Of a stretch of 64,000 bases of DNA, positions 1 through 29,282 are shown piece after piece; position 1 is the stretch's first letter, and the number at the start of each line of letters is the position of its first letter. The notes beneath the pieces are model-generated. The model made no database searches, was not told the DNA's origin, and worked only from the letters and a program-made list of their open reading frames with translations. The DNA is taken from contig VZSR01000028.1 of NCBI GenBank assembly GCA_013398615.1, positions 2,879,262-2,943,261 on the forward strand, given 5' to 3'. Source of the DNA: Brachypodius melanocephalos. Lineage: Eukaryota > Chordata > Aves > Passeriformes > Pycnonotidae. A program made the position numbers and the translations under genes.

Positions 1-828
1 CTCTGCTCAAGGATTTAATGCAGTTAACAAATGCACTTTAAATCAGTTCAGATTAATCTCCTGACTGACCCCATATAGACAAATCCTTAGAGAATGTCGA
101 GGCTCATTGTGTTGAGCAGGGTAAAAATGGAGCAGTAAATATTTTCCCTACTGTAAGATTAAGATCAATCTAAAATTGTAAAACACTGTAAACATCTACT
201 CCATAAAGGTAAGAGATAAAGAATATTTAGATCATTCCAAAAAGTGGATGAACTACTGATTTAATCATCGCACAATGATGATCTAGACATAAAATGATGG
301 GATTGTGTAGGGCTGATTGGCTTTTTTAACAATATGAGTAGATCTGAAAGGTAGCACTTAGGTTTGTTATTTTCTACCCTTATGCAAGGCAGAGTGTGTT
401 AATGAGGAAATACCTTCCTGTTTGAAAACCCAGGTGGAAGTGGCTAATGAACTGATAATGAGGCAAGCAAGCCAAAGGACAAAAGTTAAACTTTCCTAAT
501 TGATGAAGAGAGAGAAAGAGGATGCCAAGGGCTGCTGGATGAAGGCAGTGGGGTTGCAGGCTCGCAGAGAAAATTTCTCTCATTAGTGAAATCTCTGTGG
601 CTTCAGGACAGGAGCAGAGCTCTGTCTGTGTGGCAGGCTGGAAACTGCAGGCACACACATGGGAAGCTCCCCTCCACCCTGGCTAGCACACATTGCACAT
701 CAGTTACAGCGCTGCTCTTCCCTTGCAGATCACAGCCACGGGCGGTTTGTTATGACAATAAAAAAATTTTATCGTTTTAGAATTCAGTTTTCAACCATCC
801 CACGTGTAAGGATAGAAAGTGAGATTAC

Positions 829-829
<1 letters not shown>

Positions 830-861
<32 letters not shown>
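830..861 (+). repeat. A32 homopolymer run
   Basis: An uninterrupted run of about 32 A lies between unique sequences. No recognisable LINE, SINE or retrocopy body could be seen immediately to its left, so its origin is unclear. It creates artificial poly-lysine and poly-phenylalanine open frames. Confidence 0.9.
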
Positions 862-864
<3 letters not shown>

Positions 865-2221
865 CCTTGGACTGCAGCCTTATTTTCCCTAACGTGATGG
901 GAAGTTCGCACTCCAGGGCCTGCTGCTTGTTGCCTCCATCTGCTGGTGACATCTTGGAAACGCAACAGACACTGAAAATCTGGGAGCACAAGTTGACTCT
1001 GGAAAGCTTCTAAACATCATTCAGCATACCAAAGCCTGCAGATATGTGAAAAACTAGGCTTTATTTGAAAGTCATTGCTGCATCTGAAAAGGCCTTGTGT
1101 GAAACCTGCATCTGCCGTGTGAGGTGAGATTACCTGGCATAGGCAAGTTCATCATTCAGCCTGTGCAATAAATCAAGGAGAAAAGCTCACTCTCAGTTCA
1201 TCATGCTATAGATAACTGTGCACTGTTCCCCGCTCTTTGGAATCCAAATGTCAGAAAAAGAAAACAAAAACTAACTCGGTACATTGGGCGCTCCAGTATT
1301 CCCAGTTTGGCAGAAGCGCTAGCTTAATGTCATGGGCTGTGATTCCTAATCCTTTCCTGCCCTTGACCCCTGCTGTCTAGATTCAAACTTGTAACCATTA
1401 ATGGGGCTGGATCAAAACACTGGCCTTCTGGTGTCACCAATGGTGTTTAGAGGGGATTTAAACTCGCTGCTTTTCAGCGCAGTGAAATGAACACAGCAGT
1501 AGATTAATGCAAGGATTTGAGCTCACACAGCATGAGAGCTTTCAAAAATAGTGTTAACAGAGCTACAACTGCCTCTTTCAGGGGAAGCAAAATGAGGGAA
1601 CAGAACAAATGAACAAACACAGGGCAAAGCCTTGTCACTATGGGTAGGGCTGGTGAGCCCAGGCAGCCAGGGAGACGGCCAGTGAGTGTGCTGAGATGTG
1701 GGGCAGGAGCTCTCCCAGCCCTTCATGTTCTCCAGGGAATGGCTCTCCAACCTGCTTGCAGGCCCTATGGCTGCACATAATTCCCTACCCCAGGTGTCTC
1801 TCCCGCAGAGAGGTGAGATCACAAGCTGTAGGGCTGGCTACAAACAGGTTACTCACCCATCCTTCCCATTCACCTGGAGTCAGGTTGAGACTTCGGCAAA
1901 CTGTAGGGAATGGGCATGAGGCTGTTCTAGAATTTCTTGTGCAAGACACCGGGGCATAGGGTAGTCAAAAATTCCTTTCATCCCTTGCCAGTTGCCCATA
2001 GAGGAGGCAGAGGAGCTGCTTTTCCTCCAGCTCCCTGACTCACAGACCCCACAGCCCATGCTGCATCCTTTCCAGACTGCAGCAGGATGTGCTCAAGCCC
2101 ACAGCAGCAACAGGAAAACACCTAAAGGTTTCCAGCTTTCATTTCAAAGATTCCTACTAACCCACCTGGCCCAGGAACTCTTCCAGTAACAATCTCAGTC
2201 TGGGGCTGAGCCTAGGCTGCT

Positions 2222-2278
2222 GAATCCAGTGGGAGTTTTGCCATCAACTTCAATGAGAATAGGATCACACCTCAGTGC
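2222..2278 (+). repeat. Possible old amniote interspersed repeat fragment
   Basis: The words GGGAGTTTTGCC and ACTTCAATGAGAATAGGATC, in this order, resemble a motif repeated widely in bird and reptile genomes. I recall the motif but cannot name its family, and I cannot run a repeat search, so this is tentative. Confidence 0.35.
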
Positions 2279-4053
2279 TTTGTTTTGCCCGTGTTCGTTC
2301 CTTGCCGCGGGCAGGAACCTGTTTGTTTGTTTGCTGCCTGTGCTCAGTGTGAACATCAATAGGACTAGCTAAAAGAATTCAAACCATCAGATTTGGGGAA
2401 GAGCTCCAAAGTCTGTTTGCTTATCTGAACCAACTCAGGCACCCAGATTCGCACAAATGGTCTGGGAATAATCTCAGGAGAGAAGGTTTTCTCAGGCAGA
2501 CTCTACAGATTGTACTGGGGCTGAGCATGTCCTGGCGGGGAAAGAGCATTTGTGCTTAAGGGAAGAGAGGACAAGTGCCCAGAAGCATATAAATGGCATT
2601 TAGCTTTAAACAAAGAGACTAATTTGTCTTCTTACCAGCAGTCCCATCAAATAGTGAATTGATTTAGTTCATGAGTAGGGCAAATAGTCCAACTTTAAAC
2701 TAGCCTTCTTCTGTCCAGACTGGTTTGTGTAATCCAGGTGTGAGCCAAGTGCTTGGTTCCTGAAGGTGGCTGGAACAGCTCGCAGCCCCTTGGGCTCCCC
2801 AGAGGGGAAAGGGATGTTGCCTCTGCAGCTATCACACCTATTGCCCCAAACACTGACATAGCACCTCTCTTCCATGTGTTTACCAGCTCCATGGGATACT
2901 CCAACAGAGCAATGTCCTCTGAGTCCTGCATTTCAGCCTGGTCCAGACACAAAGGCACCAGCATCCCAGTATCACAGCACAGGTCAGTTCTGCCCCTCTG
3001 GAGTCCATTAGGGAAACGTTCCATCAAGTCTGAAAGCAAATCAGACTTGAAAACTTCTTATGATGACTCGACTTCACTGGGACTATCGGCCTGCTGTCCA
3101 GGGGTCTGTCCTCTCCCTCCCAGCCCTGCCACTGGCACCCTCCACAGCAGCAGAGGACAGCACTGCTACTCAGACAAAACGGAGCTGAGGGAACCACTAT
3201 TCAGAGCACTTCTAGGCATTCACATTCTCTGTTGTCTGGGCAAGTTCCATTGCTAATATAGCCTTAATGCTTGCACTGTTAGGCTGTTCCTCTACATAGC
3301 ACCAGGATACCTGACCATCATCACTCAGAGTTTGTATGTTTGTGTGTTTGAGGCTTTGTAATTGCAGATGACTGGCATAAAAAATTTCTTAGTGATTAGT
3401 TCCTCCCACACATGAGCATTTCTGTATCTCACAGACTACTCTTCTCAACTTGTAGACTACCCAGCCAGGCATTCTACAACTTAGAGAAGAAAATGCTTCC
3501 TCCAGCTGTCTGCTCTGTGCTTGCTTGCTATCCAAATTAAACTTGCTGTGGACAGCGACACATTCCCATTTCACGCTGGTTTGATTAATGTGTCTCAGCT
3601 AATTGTGTGAAAGATTCCAGTCCTTTCGACTGTGAGACCAGGTTATTGTTCAGCCAATCTCAGCTACCATGTGAAAATGGGGGCTGTTTAGTGTTCATGC
3701 ACCAGAATCAAAGGAGGGGCATCTTGGACTGGGTCACAGAGCAACACCCACTTCTTTGAAAAGATGTTACTATGCTCTACTAAACCTCTTGCTCAAAGCA
3801 CGTCTTCTCCCTCCTCCTCTGCCCCCTGTTCTTTTTTTTCCTGTCCAGATAGACAGGCTGCCCCCACCACTCTCCTATGGTATAAGTGAGAGAGAATGGC
3901 TAGATTGGAGATGGGTGAATTTCACATTCTAGGGTTTTTAATATTTCACTTTTATATTTCTCTTACAGAATGATCCTGCTGAGAGGCTGAGAATCAGTGC
4001 TCATCATTTCCCCCTCACTGACACTTGAATATATTTTCCCAGGAGAAAACATT

Positions 4054-4105
4054 AAACAAAAAGAGAAAGAGAGAAAGGGAGAGAGAGAGAGGGAGAGGGA
4101 GAGTG
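4054..4105 (+). repeat. GA-rich simple repeat
   Basis: A purine-only tract built of AGAG and GGGAGA words, imperfect, about 50 bp. It lies just before the degenerate 57-bp repeat block. Confidence 0.8.
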
Positions 4106-4127
4106 ACTGAGCTAGCTTTTCAAAGCG

Positions 4128-4345
4128 TATTTCTCAACCTGCCCACATCAAAATAAGAGACAACTGGCCCTTTGAAGTTCAGGACACAGATTTCTCTACC
4201 AGTCCATGTGGAAATAAAAGAATCCAGCTTTGTAAATCACACAGATTTCTCACCTTGCCCACATCAAAATCAGGGACAGTGACCTTTAAAGCAGAGGTTT
4301 AAAGGTCCCCAAACCAATCCCTATAAAAATAAGGAAAGTTCAGAT
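4128..4345 (+). repeat. Degenerate ~57-bp tandem repeat, about 4 units
   Basis: Units begin near 4130, 4190, 4245 and 4302. Units 1 and 3 are closest: both contain TTTCTC, then TGCCCACATCAAAAT, then a CCTTT(G/A)AAG-like tail. Units 2 and 4 keep the TTT, CCA-CC and AAAAT positions with many changes. The spacing of 55-60 bases and the shared order of words suggest an old minisatellite. Confidence 0.55.
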
Positions 4346-4706
4346 AAACTGCGTTTCCAGATGACTGTCAGCTTTTCCAGTCTAAACCAGGAGACACTGA
4401 TCCTTTGCTCCAGTCCACTGAGGAGTGGTGACTAAATACACTGTGAGACTTTGAGCAATGAAATCCTCCATTAGACTGAGATACATCAGCACTCAGTGAG
4501 GCAACTTTGCCACACATGTACCTCTGTCTGTAAACTAAGCCAATCCCAATGTTACTGTAGGTCCTACAACACCACTGCCATTAAGTAGCTCAATGGATTT
4601 AGTAACCCCAAAGCACAGGATTTTTCATAATAAGAATTACTGACCCAACAATGGAGTGGCTAGTGGCTCAGAGAAAAAGCTGGCCTTTTCATGAGTTAAA
4701 TCATAC

Positions 4707-21523
<16,817 letters not shown>

Positions 21524-24500
21524 CTGCTTCATGAAGAAATTGGTACGTGTTTTAGATTGCTGGGTAGAACAAGAAGCTACTAGCAGGTCATTCAGTAATT
21601 AAGTACTGATTCCTTGCTGGAATAACCACAGGCACTTCAGATAGGATAAAATATTTTCTGTCTGGCTCTGTGGATGCTGCACCTCACCTATTTGAACCTC
21701 TCCACAACATCCTGCTCCTGGAAAGAATCAGTGTAACTCCAAGGTCACTGTGTCCTGTACCCTTGGCTCCAGAGGGTCTGGAGCTGCAGGGGATGCAGAG
21801 AGGGTAAAGAAAGGGGTGCCCTGGTTACATCTAACAGCTGGCACAGGAAAAGGGCACAAACTGTGTCACTGGCAAACTACCATTCTACTGATGAGTTTCT
21901 TTTGTTTCTCCTCGACTGCAGCAGCTTTGAGCAATGCACATCATTTTCACCTCCCTCTACCAGCCACAGATCTCCACTACTGTCTGTAAGGGGAGCAACT
22001 GTCTGTGTGTTCCTGTGTTAGTAAACGGTAGTGCTCACTCAGAACACACAAAGATAAAGCTGCCTTAACTGCAGAGGGCACTTCTACCAGCATCATTCTA
22101 AATGCATGTTATTCCTCCTTACCCTTAAATTATTCATCTCTCAATAACCTGTTACAGCAGGGACCAAAATCCAAATGCAGGAGTGAAATTTCAGGACGTT
22201 TACATTTATGTATTCTTCTCCTCCTTAATCCTTCACCCCCTCACCTCCTCCCTCACCACTGTATAATTTACAGAGCCTGTTAATTTGGCCCATACAGCAT
22301 AACAGTGCTGTACACTACACAACTATAAAAAAGGTAGCAGAGAATGGCAAGCAGGCTTCGAGCTTCTCCCAAGCAGCTATATTGAATGGATTATAATTTG
22401 ACAACACAAGATTTGCAATCCGAGGCATGCTGCCTCCTCCAGAGCTGTAGGTTGTTGGCTGCCTCCCTGTTTTACAATCTCTCATTGCCAGAGAACTCGC
22501 TGGAGTGCAATCTTCTCTCCCTGCTCATTGCATCAAAAACATTTATTGTCATCTAAGGTACAGATTCCTGTTTCAGCAGCTTCACAAGCCTGAAGCTGCA
22601 AAGTTTGGTGCTGTCTGGTTAGAAGCAAATGTGACAGCTTTGCACTCCCACAAGTGGAAGCATCCAGGCTTAGCCTATCTCAATGAAGATATTAAATACA
22701 ATGTGGTATTAAATACCTCTGCTGTAGTCACTGCTTTCATGTGCTGAAGGCCTTGGATTTGTTGGGAGCCCCTTCTCTCTGAACAGCAGCTGCTGCATCC
22801 TGGTCTGACAGCACTTACACACAGCATGTCTCCCATGTTGTCCTGTTTAAATTAAACTGTATCTCTTTTTTCCTCCTTGCTCCTCCTCATCCCTCTGTGT
22901 CTGTAATAACAGCTCATATGACTCGCATGAGGTCTCTGCCTCAAAGAGTCTTGTGATTTCTGCAGTTTTTCTTTGAAAGTCCAAATGCACCCCTGGAGTA
23001 GCTCTATTGATTTCAGTTCTTTTGGTACATGCCCTCCAAAAACAGCCAACATTTTTCGTACCTGAAGATGGAGAATTAATAAATCCAAACTTTCTGCTTG
23101 TACACATGTCTTTCAGTTAAGCAACTCTCAGTGTAGTAAGTTGGATAATGAAGGGAGAGGTTTCACACAGGAACAAGCCTTGACTTCCCTCCCTGCCTGT
23201 AGCAGTTCTAGGCTTCAGACTTCAGCCTCTAGGCTCTCAGGTGAGCTTTCTGAGTGGTGTGGCTGAGCTGTGCTTTCTGCAGGAGCTGTGCATTGACTGT
23301 CCTTGCTTTGGCATTCATATCAGCATGGGGACCTGTCTGCCCTGCTGGATTATGTGTCTAAGGGATGTGATGAGCTACAGCTGATAGAAAAGAGTCTTGT
23401 CCATATGTCAGGAAAACCCAGAGCAAACTGATTAATCCTGCCCACTGTAGAGCAGGGAACACACAGTGGATTTGCCCTGGATGTGGACCAAGTCCTCTTC
23501 TTTCAGTCCTGCATGAGCAGAACTCACTGTGCAGCTTCCTACGACTAACACCCAACCCACACACAGAAAACAGCAAGGGCTGAGGAAGCAGACATTGTCC
23601 TGTGGTATTTTTATGCTGACCCATTAGGTCCTTCAGCTCTCATTTGAATGCATCACGTGAAAGCTACCCTTTGCTTCACTGTTTTGATGTCCAAGAATAA
23701 CACTCTTTCCTTGAGCAAGAGGATTTCTTTAAAGCAAAAATGTCTCGGGCAGGCAGGAACAATTTCTGTGTCTTGTCACAACCCAACCACCCTTGCATGG
23801 CAAGAGGGAGCTAACATACGTGGAAGGCTTGATTTCCTTCACATGACTTTCTTTTGCACTCCTGTTAGCCATAATTTGCTAAACAGCTATCATCATGGAC
23901 TTTGGTCTTCCCTTTATTTCCCAAGTATTCTCTGAGCCACCAGGAAACAGCAGAAATTCAGATGTGCTGTCCAGGCATGAGAAAGGTTGTCTAGATGCAA
24001 CACAGTAACAAACTGGTTATGTAGTCTTTTATTCTGGAAAACAGTTTTTGGTGTTATGACCAAATAATATTTGCATTTTAAAAGAATGGAAAGATAAATG
24101 CACAAAAAGTGGACAATATAAAATATACATGTAAATTAATATGAAGATTGTAAATTTTGATTTTGTGTACTTTTTGTGTCAGGGAGTAGAGGGGAAATAT
24201 TGTCACAAAGAGGAGTAATCCAACTTTTGCCAGGTAGCCAGAGCTGATAAATGAAGAAAGCATGCTTATAGCTGGTGATTGTTGGTATTGAAAAAAAAAA
24301 AAAAAAAGAAGTAATCATTCCAGTTAGTGAAGGAAACACTCTGATAGAAATGTTTAATAGCTATCCTTAGAAAATGTAAGAATTTATAAAGAAGAGCCTA
24401 TACTTGTCTTGGAACCATGATTTTTGAATGAAAGTTTCAGGCAACATAAAAAATAGCCGACTAAGAGGTGACATAACATTAAAAGTACATTTTACAAAAC

Positions 24501-24770
24501 TTGTTCAAATAGAAATACATATATATACCCACCTAGGGATGGATGTATATATAATGTGTGTGGGTGTACACACCTAGGTGTATACACATATTGTGCATTC
24601 ACACATATTGGTGTATTTATGTGTGTATATTTTAAATGTATTCTGTGAAATCTATGCTTGTAGAAAAACACACAGAGACGTGTATAACTGGCACAAACAC
24701 GTGCAGGCACCAAGACCCGAGGCATCACATCTATTCAGAGCAGGCTGGTCCTGAGGGGACGCTCTGCATT
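21524..24770. other. Region expected to hold CDK15 5' exons
   Basis: The family has about 100 residues before the glycine loop. I searched the minus strand here but could not identify those exons with confidence, since this part of the protein is poorly conserved. An A17 run sits near 24291-24307, and an alternating purine-pyrimidine tract lies at 24515-24640. Confidence 0.4.
24515..24640. repeat. Alternating TA/TG-rich tract
   Basis: Dense TATATA, TGTGTG and CACACA words beside the CpG island. They include the perfect 12-base palindrome ACACCTAGGTGT at 24570-24581. Confidence 0.6.
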
Positions 24771-25330
24771 GGGCCCTGCGGAAGCTGTGGCGCGGGCCCG
24801 CTCCCGGTTAAAGCAGCGGCTGGCGGGCGGGATGGCGGAGCAGGAAGGGCCGGCCGGGCGCTGTCGCTGTCACCGATCCCGCATGGACCGGCCCCGGGCT
24901 CTTTGTTTGCGCCTCGAGTATTTCCCGACGCACACCCACGTGTCGCTCCCGTCTCTGCCTGTTTTGTCCCGGGCGGGGACCCGTCGGCGCTCTCGCGGCG
25001 CTGGCCCCGCCCCCTGCGCGTCCCGCGCCCCCGCGTGAGTCAGCCGGGCGGCGCGAGAGGCTGCGGGCAGCGCGCGGCTGAGGGCGGCGCGGCGGCAGCA
25101 GGTGCGGGGCGCGCGGGGCTGCGCGAGAGGGGCGCGAGGCTGCGCGGGAAGGGCGAGCCGCTCCTGAGGGCAGCCGCGCTCCCTGCGCACCTGCGCTGCG
25201 GGACGGGAGCGCCGGGCGGCACCGGGGACACGGGACAGGCCCTGCGCCGCCCCCGGCTGCACCTGGGGACCTCGGGAGTGGCTGGAGAGCAGCTCTGAGG
25301 GACCCTGGGTGTCCGGCTCTAATCGCGCTG
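24770..25330. promoter_or_regulatory. CpG island, ALS2 promoter, possibly bidirectional
   Basis: An abrupt change from AT-rich to about 70% GC with very many CpGs. Direct motif reading gives GC boxes (GGGCGGGG at 24971-24978; CCCCGCCCC at 25005-25013), an E-box CACGTG (24937-24942) and an AP-1 word TGAGTCA (25036-25042). No TATA box is evident. ALS2 starts to the right on plus and CDK15 lies to the left on minus, so the island may drive both genes, as expected from their conserved head-to-head order. Confidence 0.8.
24900..25101 (+). other. ALS2: Predicted ALS2 noncoding exon 1
   Basis: The best donor in the CpG island is GCAGCAG|GTGCGG with exon end at 25101. It would splice to the acceptor at 29212. 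The transcription start is not visible in sequence, so the left border is a guess. Other GT sites in the island are possible. Confidence 0.4.
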
Positions 25331-28300
25331 TGACGAGCTGGTACAGCAGAGATATCGAGGTGTACTTCTGTAGGGTCTGTAAGGTCTCCTCCCTTTTGGT
25401 GGAACTATAACTGACGTGCCCTTCGTTTCCTTCCACTTGCGTTCAAAAGTCCTGTCCCTTTGCGTGACTTGCTTGCTCAGGCGTGAATGCAGTTCAGCTT
25501 TTGGAGTGTATTGGGTGATGGTACCACTGTGGCTGCAGTATCCTGTACAGGTGACACAGTGTGCTGTCACTGTCACAGACCTCCTCTTCCAGAACGAAAA
25601 TACTTTGGTGAGGCACCGGGGAGCAGCCGGAGTGGTCGTAGATGATCTGTGGTTAATCACTGCAGTTGTAGGGCAGCCGCTTACGTAAACTAGCTGTACT
25701 TTCCATTTTCAGTTTCTGCAGAGTGAACTGTCTTCAGAAGGTGAAACACACGAGAATGTGCTAAATTAAGGTGTAATTTCAAAAGAAAAAAGCAGAAGAG
25801 CATTTAGAATTTTTTTTGAGTCTCTTACGAGCGTGATACATTTTAAATTTTTAATTGCATGCTGTAGCAAATAATTTTCAGCTCTGTTGGTTTTGTTTCC
25901 CTGACTTCTTTACTCCTGTATTTTGCTACTATCCTGCATTCCGTGGAACTGGCATTAAAAGCTTTGCCCCTTCATCCAAAGGAATCGCTACTGTCTTTCA
26001 GTAGCCAGTTGTTTTGTTTTGTTCTGAGCAGATCTTAATCACACAATATTAAAAGCAGTGGTTAGTGCTGACCAAAACACAAGGGCTTCCTTAACTGGTC
26101 ACACATTTTATGTAAGCCACAGTTGCCACCAGTAAATGATGTTGACAACTCTGTTTTGTGTGAATGAGGAAGCTTGGAGATCACCTCTTCAGAACCTGAG
26201 TAGGTAATTCTGTATAACAAACGTGCAGTCTTGGTCCTGCAAGTTATTGCTAAATGTGATGCAACAAATTTATTAAAAATGTGTTTGGAAATACATAAGT
26301 AAACACGTATGAAGCTGTAGAAATATTTGCAGTGTTTATTGACGTAGCAGGTCGATCACATGAGGCTCATGGGAGTTCTGGTGTTTCTCGAGTCAGGGGC
26401 ATACCAGCTGTTGAATGTAAGGTTACCTTCATACCTGTGGTGCTCCCTTAAGAATGGTCAGTGAAGAGCACGGTTCATGATAATGAGAGCAGTGTTTGCT
26501 CCACATCATCCCCAACCGTGGCAATTGTTATGATGTGGTAGTGTTTGATTTCTGGAGAATTAGCTTTTAACTTTGTAAGTGGAGAGTATGACATCAGTGT
26601 CATGCCAGTGACCATCTGTCTGTAGCACAAATCCGTTTCATAATTGGCACTCCTTGCTGCTTTCCGCTTGCAACGTTGAAAGAAAAAATGTAGCCAGTAA
26701 AAGTATGGGCAGAGCAGCGAAGGTGCTGGTATCACACTGAGCTTCCATGCAGGAGTGTTGTTTTGTGCTTGGATGTTCACCTCCATGAATGCTAAATCTA
26801 ATAATAATTCAGGTAATCTTAATGGAAAGGAAACAATGTAGCTGTGAGAACAAGAGAGGAAAACGACATGTTTCTGTTGGGAGGAAGAAACATTCTATTA
26901 CATTTACTTTACTTAGTGTGTAGCTGTGGCAAAGCTACTTGTATTTTGCGTGAGCTGTGAAATGGGAATAATGTGCTGTCCTAGGAGTGCATGAAAACTT
27001 GAAGTGAAATTGAAAGTGATTTCAAAGATGTCTCATATGTGGAAAGAAAACAGTTTGGCTTTTGTTTTCCCTTGTATGCATAAATGCTTGGTAATGCAAC
27101 CCTAAGTGTGAGCTTCTGTAAAGAAAAGAAAATCTATCACTGCCATCATATCATGCTCTTAGTTTCTAGTTCACCACTGTTGCAGCTTTCTTACTTAATA
27201 ATTGTGTAAACAGTTTTTCAATTTGTCCTTGAAGGGAGATGTGCCTGGTTTTAACTTTGTTTTGTTGCAATCAGAAGGTTTTATGACAAGTACAATAAAT
27301 TTTTTTTTTTTTTTTTTTGCAGTTGGGACTCATGATAATGAAAAAAATTCTTTGAGTCCTTAAAAAAGTTCATAAATCCTAGAAGCTGAGAATTTTAAGC
27401 CTCAGTTCCTTAACCTCAAATAACTGTATGCAATGTAAATGGTATATTTATTGATACTTCAATTACTCTGTCAAAGTGTTCATCTCTTTGATTCAGTGAC
27501 CCACTGAGTTTTTTTAATTGAAACTAGAGGCCTTCACAAAGGAGAGGTGCCAGCATTTTCAGGAGGATGAATTGTAGGGTTAGGTGGTTTTGAGTAGGCC
27601 AAAGAAAACCCTGAATGTGCTTGCTCTGACCAAGAACACATCAGGAAGTTGTGGTTCCAAAAATGTGCTTCCATTTTCCTTTGATGTTTCATCCACACCT
27701 CTGCTACTGAAGCATTGCATGACAGTTCCCTTCTATTTGTGAGACTTCCTTTGTTAATATTTTAAAGGTTAACTTTTACAATTGTGGGGTTTTTTTCTTT
27801 TGTAGTTGAGGAAGGAGAGGCTGTATCCTCTTTTTTACTTGAAAGCAGTATCTTTCTGGTAACAAGTGTATCTTTGTGTTCCTAGAAAGTATGCTCTGTT
27901 TTTTGGGTTTTTGTAGAGCAGGGTGCCTATGACTTACCACAATACCATGTTATCAGATCTTTATCTTTTGAGGTCTGTTCTTTACCAGCTGTGAAGCCCA
28001 AATCACTCTTTTTAGGGTCCTCTGTCTGAAAGACTGGAATTGTGTGTATGCTATGTTGTTTCTGTAAGTGAAGATCTCCTTGGTAATTCGTTATTGAGAA
28101 GACCCCAGTGAAAAATGTTGGAGGTTTTGTTAGTTATTTTAATTATTTATTGACTTGATGATTACTGTTTCCAAGCGTGCATTGAAACTTCTGTATGAGA
28201 GTTACAGGTCTGAGTATATTTTGTCTCTTGTGTTCATGACTGGCCGTATTTATTTGTTTTCTGTATGCAAAAGCTTCAGACTACTTATTCTGGGTCTTAA

Positions 28301-29212
28301 GACTTATACGAACTAATTTCTTTTCTGATTTTGTTACAATGGATATCAGACAGCAACTATAATAAAGCAACAGCTCTAAAGCATTTATATGTGAAATTTC
28401 ATTTGAATAAATGTGATTATATGCATGCATTAATGTAACTAAAATTTGTAATACTTCATATAGTAAGGCAGTGGAAATCATGGTTCTTTTAATACTAAAA
28501 AAAAAGCCAAACAGATCATAATAAACAAAGATTAACTGTAGCTTTTTTTTATTCCAAGAAAAGTAATATAAAGGTATCTTCATAAAGATGGAAAGGTGTG
28601 AGGGTGAACTTGTAAAATTCAAAATCTGAGAGGATGAAATTGTAGCTAGAGCAGCCACGTTTTTCCCTTTGCTTTCCATGGTTATCTCCGTAGGCACTCT
28701 GTTACCAGTTTGCTTGAAGAAGTGTTTTGAACTCTGCTTTCTGTATTTCAGCCAGGCAGAATTGCACCTTCTAATGGTGATGTGTGCTTTGGTTCAGGAA
28801 GGAAGTTACAAATTCAGCTCCTGATCATTTTCTGCTCATGCAAATCTGTTCACCTTAAATTTAGCTGAGTACTGAATTCTGTCTTATGACTGAAAATGAA
28901 TCAATTTGGTGTTTCTTGAGTGGTATAATGAGAATTGTATAGAGAGACTGATGTAAATTTCTGCCTTTGAACGAGGTTTTGTTCATTCTGTCCTTACAAT
29001 AGACCCATTGTGAGCTGAGTAGTTAGGACAAGTCTGGCTGTTTAGGTTCTGTCTGCCAACTCAGTGTGAGGGAACTAAATATAAATACTTGAACCATCCT
29101 AGCAGTGTGGAAGTGTTTATTTATTGAATGCAGGAGCTAAAACTTTGGGGGGGGTTTGTTGTTACTGTTTTATGTTATTCACTAATAAATCGCTGGGTTT
29201 CATGTTTTGCAG
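25102..29212. other. ALS2 intron 1
   Basis: AT-rich, about 4.1 kb. It holds a T18 run at 27300-27318 and an antisense open frame with nearby AATAAA (26.3-26.8 kb) described under findings. No recognised exon of a known gene. Confidence 0.55.
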
Positions 29213-29282
29213 TTTGTGAAAATTATATTGTTCCTTTTGAAAGAGGAACAATTTGGTGGTGATGGAGTGCTGCCACTGACAG

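Larger units (their letters stand above)
1..4706. other. CDK15 intron or 3' flank, no exon recognised
   Basis: I read both strands here for the remaining CDK15 C-terminal exons (those after LPNYNP in the family) and found none. The stretch holds a 32-base A run, a purine-rich simple repeat, a degenerate 57-bp tandem repeat and one possible ancient interspersed repeat, all listed separately. The open frames present are short and look like no known family. It is most likely intron of CDK15, whose final exons would lie left of base 1. Confidence 0.5.

Noticed and set aside
791..1013. Poly-Lys and poly-Phe open frames
   Set aside because: Produced by the A32 run.
2695..3256. Overlapping 114- and 167-codon frames on opposite strands
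   Set aside because: GC-richer intron patch; neither frame shows motifs, and they shadow each other.
23457..23530. Minus-strand LKEEDL stretch as the missing CDK15 exon before the glycine loop
   Set aside because: Resembles the family EEDL before RQG, but the following donor is poor (gtccac) and the rest of the stretch does not match.
24636..25298. 220-codon plus frame and 188-codon minus frame in the GC-rich island
   Set aside because: High GC removes stop codons; both are low-complexity Arg/Ala/Pro/Gly and match no family.
28281..28697. 138-codon minus-strand frame in ALS2 intron 1
   Set aside because: AT-rich composition, no splice or start support, no recognisable motif; likely chance.
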